This document shows, piece by piece, positions 32,578 through 38,942 of a stretch of 38,942 nucleotides of DNA (its first letter is position 1; each line of letters starts with the position of its first letter). Under the pieces are notes generated by a model. That model was given only the letters and a program-made list of their open reading frames with translations. It did no database searches and was not told where the DNA came from. Origin of the DNA: a virus; the IMG/VR virus record IMGVR_UViG_3300010354_000216, positions 1-38,942 of that record, one strand, 5' to 3'. The position numbers and the translations under genes were made by a program.

Positions 32578-33635
32578 TGGCCATCCCTAAAGTTAAAGAG
32601 ATTCTGCTTAGCACGCCCAACACATTGATGCTGTACTTTGACAGTCCTTTGGACGACAAAGTTGCAGCTCCCATTACCTCATTCACCGTAAATTACGGGC
32701 AGTACGGAGTGGAAACCATGGTGTATTCTTCTGACACGATGGTTGCCCTTGGGTTGGATTCTTCCTTGTCCCCTTGGGACGAAGTGTTCGTGTCTTACGA
32801 ACCCTCCTTGAACCTAAGTTTGTGCTTACGTGGACCGGTACCTCCTGGCGCTTCGGACCTAATCAAAAAGAGGAACGCCGTCCGTGCTTTCTACCGCGTT
32901 CCCGCTCGTAACACACTGACACCGAACCCTGCTACAGACGGAAGCCGCCAAAACTCAAACGTTGGCCAAACAATCGGAGGCTACGGTTTCCCTTACCAGA
33001 ATCGCAACTCTGACCCTAAGACAGCATCCCCAGATGATTTTATTGTCGCTTACGGGTTAAAGGAAGCAATTCAGTTGACTAACATTGACGATGCGTCTGC
33101 AACATCGGTCAACGTGGCTAAATTGCGCATGGCAATTGAGGATGCCAACGCCCTAATCGACTCTTACATTGAACAGTCCGGCAAAGCTGGCAAAGTGCTG
33201 ATTACAAGTGGTCGCAGACGCACGGCACTCATCATTGCTCGTTACTACCTTGACACTGTTCGACGCAGAGAGGATGTTTACAAAGACTACACAGAGTGCC
33301 TGAAACAACTTGATGCTGAGCGTCAAATGACCGCAATTCGTGCGGGCAACGGTGACTCAGCTATTGACACTCCGGCAGGAATTTTGAGGGTTTGGCGCAC
33401 GCCTCAACGGTACAATGCTGTCAGCGGTAAAGGTTTCTCCGGTTGGGTTACGGACACCGCAGGAGATCAAGCACCCGACTACCGCCTTGGTTGGGGTTCC
33501 ATCGGACAAAACAACGATCAACCCAATTGGCTTAGCGCAAGGAATTACGAGGATTTGGGTGGGACACCGGTCATTTCCCAGCCTACCGATGCTGGCGGTC
33601 AAACTTACGGGGGCTCTGAACAAAGTTATCCTTGA
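32577..33635 (+). CDS. SwmB-like domain fused to a Mu gp36-like (DUF1320) head-tail protein
   Basis: 352 aa. N-terminal about 80 residues (PKVKEILLSTPNTLMLYFDS, LDDKVAAPITSFTVNYGQYG, then EVFVSYEP) match the bacterial Ig-like SwmB pattern (TLTLxFDxPLD...SxFTV...VxVSYxP), named after a cell-surface protein of motile marine Synechococcus. Residues about 150-260 (DDFIVAYGLKEAIQLTNIDD; AIEDANALIDSYIE; LIIARYYLDTVRRREDVYKD) match DUF1320/Mu gp36, a head-tail connector or tail terminator region protein. The C-terminal 90 residues are Gly/Asn/Gln-rich. The next gene but one looks gp37-like, as in Mu. Fusion of an adhesion-like domain to this family is unusual. Confidence 0.65.
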   Translation: MAIPKVKEILLSTPNTLMLYFDSPLDDKVAAPITSFTVNYGQYGVETMVYSSDTMVALGLDSSLSPWDEVFVSYEPSLNLSLCLRGPVPPGASDLIKKRNAVRAFYRVPARNTLTPNPATDGSRQNSNVGQTIGGYGFPYQNRNSDPKTASPDDFIVAYGLKEAIQLTNIDDASATSVNVAKLRMAIEDANALIDSYIEQSGKAGKVLITSGRRRTALIIARYYLDTVRRREDVYKDYTECLKQLDAERQMTAIRAGNGDSAIDTPAGILRVWRTPQRYNAVSGKGFSGWVTDTAGDQAPDYRLGWGSIGQNNDQPNWLSARNYEDLGGTPVISQPTDAGGQTYGGSEQSYP

Positions 33636-33639
33636 TTAC

Positions 33640-33649
33640 GGGTAAAACC
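33640..33649 (+). promoter_or_regulatory. GGGTAAAACC element (10 of 11)
   Basis: Perfect copy, four bases after the preceding stop and 30 bases before ATG 33679. Confidence 0.55.
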
Positions 33650-33678
33650 AATCATACGCACGAGTGTTGCCAGGGTGA

Positions 33679-34983
33679 ATGGCTTATAATTTCCCGTCCA
33701 ACCCAACGCTTAATCAAACTTACTCGTACAACGGTAGAGTTTTTGTTTGGAACGGGGTGCAATGGACTGCTATCTCAGCTGCCACGTCTACCGCCGTCCC
33801 CGTTTTTGTTTCGGCCTCGGCACCTTTGACTCCGAAGGTTGGGGCACTCTGGTACAACACCAATAACCAGGTTTTGTACATTCGCGCCCTCGACGAAAGC
33901 GATGTTGTTGCCTGGGTCCCCCTTACACAAACTCAAGTACCGCCCGCGTCCGTCCTTGTATCGGTGTCACCACCCCCTAACCCGGTTGAAGGAGAACTTT
34001 GGTTCAACCCCTCGAACGCAGAACTTAGGACGTGGGTTGTCAACCTGGGTGGGTCAGAGTGGGCATTGATTTCAACTGGCAACCCTACTCCCCAGCCGAT
34101 CAATGTAACCGTTTCTGCTACCTCTCCTTTAAATCCCGAGGTCGGGGAGCTTTGGTTTGACACTGTAAAGTCAAATCTTTACGTTTATGTTTCAAACCCG
34201 GGTGGAAATCAATGGGAAGTGGCTAACACGGCTGCTTTGCCCCCTCAGACTGCTCCTGTTACGGTGTCTTCCACTGAACCGGCAAACCCGATTGTGGGGG
34301 ATTTGTGGTACAATCCTATCTCTAATTCTTTGGCCGTGTGGGTGTCAAACCCCGGTGCAGGTAACTGGGAAACTATAACGCAGAACAACCCCGACCCGTT
34401 GACGGCAGATGTCGTTATCTCCTCAACCCCGCCGACAGGAGTTCAGCCGGGGGCTTTGTGGTACAACTCAATTGACCTTAATCTGTACATCTATGTGGAT
34501 AACCCTGGGGGAGCCTACTGGGCCTTAGCCAACCCCTACAATATCCCGCCGGAGGCGCCCACTATCCAAGTTTCATCAACCCCGCCGGCAAATCCGGTCG
34601 AAGGAAGTCTGTGGTACAATAACACCAACTCCGACTTCAATATTTGGTATGAAGATCTGGACGGGGGGCAATGGGTGTCCGTTGTGCCTTACCCTTTAAA
34701 CACGATCAGCGACCAGGGAGGGGTTTTCTACGGGCCGATTTATGCCGAGTACCCTGTACCAAATGACCCGAGAGCTTTCATCACAGTGGGTTGGTTTGAA
34801 GACAACGCAGGCCCGGCTCTTTTGAGCCCTTACTTACCTGGTAAAGGCTCCTTAGTCACTGCTTCGGCACCAGGTGTGCCTGTTCCTTTGGCTGTAGGGG
34901 GAGACGGAACTTTCTTGAAAGCCAACTCCAGTGTAAGTGAAGGCATTGGTTGGTCGAATCTAGTGGATTGCGGAGACTACTAA
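33679..34983 (+). CDS. repeat-rich virion protein, probable tail fibre/receptor-binding shaft
   Basis: 434 aa, ATG 33679. The first 33 residues (SNPTLNQTYSYNGRVFVWNG) are a degenerate unit; six repeats of about 50 aa follow, each with VSxTxPxNPxxGxLWYN, then L-x-(V/I)-(Y/W)-V-x-x-x-GG-x-x-W-x-x, for example SSTPPANPVEGSLWYN. The repeats differ at DNA level, so they are old. They end near residue 352, and a non-repeat end of about 80 aa with GPIYAEYPVPNDPRAFITVG follows. Beta-repeat shafts of this type are typical of phage fibres and surface adhesins. Related single units occur in the gene at 28182. Confidence 0.65.
   Translation: MAYNFPSNPTLNQTYSYNGRVFVWNGVQWTAISAATSTAVPVFVSASAPLTPKVGALWYNTNNQVLYIRALDESDVVAWVPLTQTQVPPASVLVSVSPPPNPVEGELWFNPSNAELRTWVVNLGGSEWALISTGNPTPQPINVTVSATSPLNPEVGELWFDTVKSNLYVYVSNPGGNQWEVANTAALPPQTAPVTVSSTEPANPIVGDLWYNPISNSLAVWVSNPGAGNWETITQNNPDPLTADVVISSTPPTGVQPGALWYNSIDLNLYIYVDNPGGAYWALANPYNIPPEAPTIQVSSTPPANPVEGSLWYNNTNSDFNIWYEDLDGGQWVSVVPYPLNTISDQGGVFYGPIYAEYPVPNDPRAFITVGWFEDNAGPALLSPYLPGKGSLVTASAPGVPVPLAVGGDGTFLKANSSVSEGIGWSNLVDCGDY
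33778..34705 (+). repeat. six about 150-base coding repeats (LWYN repeats)
   Basis: Six consecutive units of about 150 bases within the fibre-like gene, each encoding a conserved G-x-LW(Y/F)(N/D) core and a final W. DNA identity is modest, protein pattern strong. Confidence 0.75.
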
Positions 34984-36206
34984 TGGAACTACACACAGTT
35001 CAAAGAATTGAGCAGTATCTTTGTGACGCTTTAATTGCCTCTCCTTTGGTGCCCTTGAGTGTTAACGTTATGCGTCTCGCCGACGCTATCGAGAACGAGG
35101 GGGTAGTGAATCAGACAAACAACATTGTTGTTCGCTACACCGGGTCTTCAAATAACACTCTACAGCGCATTCCTCTGGTTTACGAGAAGAATCTGACTTT
35201 TGAGCTTAATTTTTCCTGTCAAAACTACCTCACCAGCTCTGGGCATGACTTTGCCACCCAGTTGTTGGCAGCCGCTGAAATAACACTCTCGGGCGGCGTG
35301 CCCTCGGGAGCAGGAGTAGAGGTGACCAAGGCGTTCACTTGTGAAACCACGTTGTTCACCGGCATCAATCAAAAGTCGTCACAGTACACTTACACTCAAA
35401 GTTACTCAGTGACGATTAGTCAAACAATGCCCTACGTGGCGCTTGACCCGTGTGTTCAGCGCGGAGATTGTAGGCAGTTGTTCCCTGGACTTGGCGTTGA
35501 AACTCGCCTACCTTTGGGCGGAGTAGTGGACGAAGCCACAGGGGAGATTTACGTGCCTTGGTACACCGGAGACGACCCTGACTTGAATGTAGACGCTTGT
35601 AAAGGTGTGCGTTGGAGCAACGAGCTTACCGGTTCAGGGGACTGGGTATTTATTTGCGACCCGGAAGAAATTTTCATCGAAGACCCAATTGGTTCACCAA
35701 TCTACCTGTTAAGCAACAATAGTTACACAGAAGATGGACGCTTAGTTGTCACGATCTGGGACGCAGAAACTCGCGAACCTTTGCGCGAAGTGTTCTATTG
35801 CAGCACAGGCAAGAAAATGGCGCGTTATGCGGTAGAGTTGTGGCGCAACACTATCACAGAAAAGGATGGAGGACTGGTTAGCCCGAACGCTCGCCTCGAC
35901 TCATCTTTCACGACTGCTTTCACTGTTGGGGAGTTTGCCGTGGTGAAAGGCGCCTTTAGCCTCTTCTATCAAGACCCGCTTAACCCGCAGGTCAAGACTT
36001 CGACACTTGATGGAGGCACCCTTGTCGGAGTTGTTCCCGACACTTTCATCCAAGGCCCCTCAGGAAGGTTTTACTTTGTGGCTCAATCGCCCCAGGGTAA
36101 AGGTTGGTTACCGGAGGGATCTTTCGAGTACGCGTCTATTAACTCTCTTTGGAAACTTGGTTGCCCGCCTTGCGAAGGATCGCCCCCGCCCAACATTCTC
36201 TGTTAA
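34983..36206 (+). CDS. probable Mu gp37-like (DUF1834) tail protein with long C-terminal extension
   Basis: 407 aa from ATG 34983, sharing an A with the previous stop (TAATG). Residues 1-155 fit DUF1834/Mu gp37: TVQRIEQYLCDALIASPLVP, VRYTGSSNN, RIPLVYEKNLTFELNFSCQN, then HDFATQLLAAAEITLSGGVP and YTYTQSYSVTISQTMPYV. The rest is a beta-rich extension with cysteines (CVQRGDC; LGCPPCEGSPPPNILC) and GPSGRFYFVAQSPQGKGWLP. Mu gp37 lies next to gp36, and here the gp36-like gene is two genes upstream, which supports the call. Confidence 0.55.
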   Translation: MELHTVQRIEQYLCDALIASPLVPLSVNVMRLADAIENEGVVNQTNNIVVRYTGSSNNTLQRIPLVYEKNLTFELNFSCQNYLTSSGHDFATQLLAAAEITLSGGVPSGAGVEVTKAFTCETTLFTGINQKSSQYTYTQSYSVTISQTMPYVALDPCVQRGDCRQLFPGLGVETRLPLGGVVDEATGEIYVPWYTGDDPDLNVDACKGVRWSNELTGSGDWVFICDPEEIFIEDPIGSPIYLLSNNSYTEDGRLVVTIWDAETREPLREVFYCSTGKKMARYAVELWRNTITEKDGGLVSPNARLDSSFTTAFTVGEFAVVKGAFSLFYQDPLNPQVKTSTLDGGTLVGVVPDTFIQGPSGRFYFVAQSPQGKGWLPEGSFEYASINSLWKLGCPPCEGSPPPNILC

Positions 36207-36208
36207 TC

Positions 36209-36361
36209 ATGAATATCTCTGTGCTTTGGCGACAGTACCACGATCTGATGAGCGAAGGTCAAGTCGCAGCGGCCCGAGCGGTGATGAAGCAGATTCAAAA
36301 CTTTAAGGGCAACCCTTTGCCTAAATCTAGCTGCAGATCTTGCAGCAGGAGACTCCGATGA
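36209..36361 (+). CDS. very small protein of unknown function
   Basis: 50 aa, ATG 36209 two bases after the previous stop. Helical (VLWRQYHDLMSEGQVAAARA) with a basic, Cys-rich end (KSSCRSCSRRLR). Its stop overlaps the next ATG (ATGA), placing it in the terminase operon. Confidence 0.5.
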   Translation: MNISVLWRQYHDLMSEGQVAAARAVMKQIQNFKGNPLPKSSCRSCSRRLR

Positions 36362-36660
36362 AAAAGACCAGCAAAACAATTCTGGAGCAGAAAGAGGAGC
36401 TGGCAGCTGACGCGCTGTTCCTCGCCAATGAAGCCTTGCGCGAGCTCAGCTCCAGCTTAGAAGAATGCTCTACACGAGATCTCGTCTCCATTTTTAACTC
36501 GGCCGTCAAGGCTCACCGCGACATTGTTTCTGACATTGTTGCCCTCACAGAAAAAGAGTCAAAAACTGAGAAAGAGTTGGCCCCCAGCTACAAGAGCGAG
36601 GCTGACAAGCTTCTCGAAAACATCTGCAATCTGAATAGATCTAATGAGACCGATCATTGA
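36358..36660 (+). CDS. candidate small terminase subunit
   Basis: 100 aa, ATG 36358. Entirely helical (ILEQKEELAADALFLANEAL; FNSAVKAHRDIVSDIVALTE), basic N-terminus (MKKTSKT), overlapping the large terminase start by 17 bases. Size and position fit a small terminase, the ring that recognises phage DNA for packaging, but there is no recognised DNA-binding helix-turn-helix, so this is positional inference. Confidence 0.5.
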   Translation: MKKTSKTILEQKEELAADALFLANEALRELSSSLEECSTRDLVSIFNSAVKAHRDIVSDIVALTEKESKTEKELAPSYKSEADKLLENICNLNRSNETDH

Positions 36661-38377
36661 GTACGCCAGTCAACTTGAGGAGCACTCTTCTTGGAGGCAC
36701 TACCAACGCGGGATTCGCCAACTTGAGCTGTTAGAGGCGCCAAAGTCGGTCATCCAGGACTTTAAGTACAGGGCGGCGAGAGAGTGTTTCTTGGCGTTCG
36801 CGGATTTAATGAAAAATGGCCACCTCAAGGTTGCGGACTTTCACGAAATTATTGGTTCCGCTTTTGAGGATCTTGCCAACAAACGCTACCCTCGACTGAT
36901 CGTATCTTGCCCTCCGCGATCAGGGAAGTCAATGCTGGCCTCAATGTTCATGGCTTGGCTTTTGGGTCGCGACCAAGAGACACAGCACATTATTGCGTCT
37001 TACGGACAAAGTTTGTCTAGCAAGTTTCATAAAGACGCGATTGGCATGCTCAAGTCGCCGGCCTTTCGCAAAATCTTTCCGGAATGGAAAGGGTTTTCTC
37101 CGGACTCAAAGTATGAGATGATTGGTGGAGGCTACATCCTGCCAACTTCCGTGGGCGGAGTGCTAACCGGTTTCACGGCAGGTACAACTCACCTGGAAAG
37201 CCCTGGCGTGGGTGCGATGATCGTGGACGACCCTCTCAAGAACTCCGAGTCTAAAGCAGCTTTAGATACCTTGGAAACTTGGTGGGCGGAGGAAGCTTCA
37301 ACCAGAAGAACAAACAGTTGGTGTCAGATGGTGATCGCCACGCGATTTCACGAACGCGACCTTCACGGCTTGGTAATGGAACGTGATGGGCTATTTGACG
37401 AAAGGTACAACCCGATGGGTTGGCGTTGGCTGAATATTGCGGGCATCATTGAAACTTCGGAGCAAGCGAGGCAAGACCCGCTAGAGAGAAAAATCGGAGA
37501 AACACATTGGCCTAGCAACACATCGTTCACGTCTGATATGCTTCTGGCGCAGAAAAAGACGATGGGTTCCTTCAAGTTCTCGGCGCTCTATCAAGGGATG
37601 CCGGTGGCAGCGGAAGGTCAAATTGTCAAACACAGCTGGATTCAAACGGTTGACCGAGACCAATGTCCTGAGTTCGACGTAATCTGGATCGGCGCCGACT
37701 GCGCTTTTGAAGAAGATGAACTTGCTGACGAGACTGCTATTTGCGTCGGAGGACTTTCAACAAGAGATCCTTCCACTGTCTACGTTATTGACGTTATCAA
37801 GGGCAGATGGGGTTTCCCTGATTTGTGCGCAGCCGTGAAACAAGCCTACTCTTTCTACAAGGCAAAAGTCCTTGTAATCGAGAAAGCGGCATCCGGGCGT
37901 TCGCTTATTCAGGTGTTGCGCCGAGAAACTAAAATCCCCGTGGAAGACATGAAACCGCTGCGTTCGAAGACGGTGCGTCTTCAAGCGGTGTGCCCATTTC
38001 TTGAGGCAAATAGGGTCAAAATTGTTAACTCCGAGTGGTCCGAAGCTTTCATCAAGGAGCTGACTTCTTTCCCCTTCACTAAACACGATGACAGTGTAGA
38101 CGCTTTTGTTTGGATGATGACGTATTACGCTATCAAGCTAGACGCCGTTGACAGAGCTGTCCAAGAATCAATAGTTCAATTGAAACGTTTTCGCGGAGAC
38201 TCTCAAAGAGAGGGTTCCAGCGATCCTTCAATGTTTGGGAGACCGGGGCGTCAACGTTTATTTGTTGGTGACACCGCTATGAATGACCCAGACTTCTCTC
38301 TGTCTGACGGAGATTCTTTCGGCGGGCGGCCTTTCGGGGGACGTAAGAGGGGAATCAGCTGGGGTACAGACTTGTAA
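36644..38377 (+). CDS. terL: large terminase subunit (packaging ATPase/nuclease)
   Basis: 577 aa, ATG 36644. ATPase: Walker A CPPRSGKS (89-96), Walker B MIVDDP with D195/D196, and a coupling motif IATRFHERD. Nuclease (RuvC-like): D352 in WIGADCAFEED, E413 in VIEKAASGRS, and HDDSVDAF (481-488). The last 60 residues are Gly/Arg-rich and probably disordered (MFGRPGRQR, FGGRPFGGRKRG). The enzyme cuts concatemeric DNA and pumps it through the portal into the capsid. In most phages terminase comes first in the head cluster, whereas here it follows the baseplate genes. Confidence 0.93.
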   Translation: MRPIIEYASQLEEHSSWRHYQRGIRQLELLEAPKSVIQDFKYRAARECFLAFADLMKNGHLKVADFHEIIGSAFEDLANKRYPRLIVSCPPRSGKSMLASMFMAWLLGRDQETQHIIASYGQSLSSKFHKDAIGMLKSPAFRKIFPEWKGFSPDSKYEMIGGGYILPTSVGGVLTGFTAGTTHLESPGVGAMIVDDPLKNSESKAALDTLETWWAEEASTRRTNSWCQMVIATRFHERDLHGLVMERDGLFDERYNPMGWRWLNIAGIIETSEQARQDPLERKIGETHWPSNTSFTSDMLLAQKKTMGSFKFSALYQGMPVAAEGQIVKHSWIQTVDRDQCPEFDVIWIGADCAFEEDELADETAICVGGLSTRDPSTVYVIDVIKGRWGFPDLCAAVKQAYSFYKAKVLVIEKAASGRSLIQVLRRETKIPVEDMKPLRSKTVRLQAVCPFLEANRVKIVNSEWSEAFIKELTSFPFTKHDDSVDAFVWMMTYYAIKLDAVDRAVQESIVQLKRFRGDSQREGSSDPSMFGRPGRQRLFVGDTAMNDPDFSLSDGDSFGGRPFGGRKRGISWGTDL

Positions 38378-38429
38378 CAGGCGATTCAGCAACCGCCTAA
38401 AAAGTTGTAGTCAACTTCACAACCATGTT

Positions 38430-38621
38430 ATGGCTATTCAACCCGTAGATCGCAACGAAGAGCTCATGTCTCAGGATTTCGGGACAGTGTGTCTAATCAC
38501 TGACCCTGTGGCAGAGCGTTACTTGTCTAGAGCGGCTAGGAACAACCCGGATCAAAAGAAGTTCAAAGAGTTTTGTGGAGGAGCCGGTGGCTGGACGGAT
38601 TACACCGAGCGCTGGCACTGA
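38430..38621 (+). CDS. small protein of unknown function
   Basis: 63 aa from ATG 38430; the upstream part of the frame overlaps the terminase gene and is ignored. Sequence MAIQPVDRNEELMSQDFGTV, then helix (VAERYLSRAARNNPDQKKFK) and FCGGAGGWTDYTERWH. No family recognised. No ribosome binding site is apparent. Confidence 0.5.
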   Translation: MAIQPVDRNEELMSQDFGTVCLITDPVAERYLSRAARNNPDQKKFKEFCGGAGGWTDYTERWH

Positions 38622-38672
38622 AAGTTACTGGTCCAGGCAAAACGAAAAGGGTCAATGGTGGACACTCTGACC

Positions 38673-38681
38673 GGGTAAAAC
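38673..38681 (+). promoter_or_regulatory. GGGTAAAAC element (11 of 11)
   Basis: Copy in the 82-base gap 38622-38703, 22 bases before ATG 38704. Nothing else is seen in that gap. Confidence 0.5.
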
Positions 38682-38703
38682 TTCGACAGAGTTAGGTCTC
38701 CCA

Positions 38704-38942
38704 ATGACTCTACCAACATTTTTTCAAGGGGGTGATGAGATTGAGTTAAGACTCGTAAGCAGCAAAGCGTATCAACTACCCACCGACTGTCACCCCCTTA
38801 ATTACATGCTGTCATCCAAAGAAAAGCGCAAAGTTCGCCGTCAAGTTCAAGAGCGAGAGACTCAAACTCGCGGAATGGATGTTCTTCCATTTCACCCGAA
38901 GACTGACGCCCAAGAGGATTTGTGGACGTCGCTGAACCAGAA
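38704..38942 (+). CDS. 5' part of a gene truncated by the window edge, possibly PhoH-like ATPase
   Basis: 79 codons visible from ATG 38704. A basic helix (LSSKEKRKVRRQVQERETQT) is followed by MDVLPFHPKTDAQEDLWTSL. In PhoH-like proteins a short P-x-T-x-x-Q helix of this kind precedes the Walker A motif GPAGTGKT, which would lie just past the window. PhoH-like genes are common in cyanophages. The evidence is thin because the ATPase motif is not in view. Confidence 0.4.
   Translation, partial: MTLPTFFQGGDEIELRLVSSKAYQLPTDCHPLNYMLSSKEKRKVRRQVQERETQTRGMDVLPFHPKTDAQEDLWTSLNQ

Overview
The window is about 39 kb of a tailed-phage genome. Every supported gene is on the + strand and most are packed with ATGA, GTGA, TGATG or TAATG overlaps. 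The virion genes (tail sheath, tail tube, gp25-like wedge, baseplate J, OB-fold hub/spike, portal, capsid protease, capsid protein, terminase) describe a contractile-tailed myovirus with a largely Mu-like head and tail-completion set. A cyanobacterial host is inferred, not proven. The support is a DNA polymerase of the mitochondrial Pol gamma type (reported, from memory, in the S-TIM5-like lineage of cyanomyoviruses), an SwmB-like domain on one virion protein, DUF551-like small proteins, and many starts with no Shine-Dalgarno sequence. I see no integrase, repressor, tRNA, CRISPR array or insertion sequence.

Layout. 1-2526: a string of small, mostly unknown genes, three of whose junctions reuse the same 3'-end DNA with a built-in ribosome binding site. 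2527-5386: an HNH endonuclease-like gene, then a type IIA topoisomerase A subunit with a very GC-rich patch. 5383-7295: four unknown genes. 7346-10108: the Pol gamma-like polymerase. 10108-12382: small genes, a tail assembly chaperone pair joined by a predicted -1 frameshift at CCCAAAA, a gpG/gpS-like tail completion protein and a tail X/LysM-like protein. 12485-16728: a giant tail sheath (1197 aa) and the gp25-like wedge. 16770-23517: portal, capsid protease/scaffold, gpF-like head protein, decoration protein, major capsid protein and tail tube, closed by a strong intrinsic terminator. 23607-36206: baseplate and fibre genes. 36209-38377: candidate small terminase and the large terminase. 38430-38942: one small gene and a truncated gene that may be PhoH-like.

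Working together: the topoisomerase and polymerase replicate DNA; terminase packages it through the portal into a protease-matured capsid; sheath, tube, wedge and hub build the contractile injection machine. The tape measure, usually next to the frameshifted chaperone, is not here, and neither are lysis genes.

The most unusual DNA-level signal is a 9-10 base element, GGGTAAAACC/T, found about eleven times, always on the + strand and nearly always at a gene boundary 15-110 bases upstream of a start, mostly before structural genes. It is a good candidate for an undescribed late promoter or RNA-processing signal.
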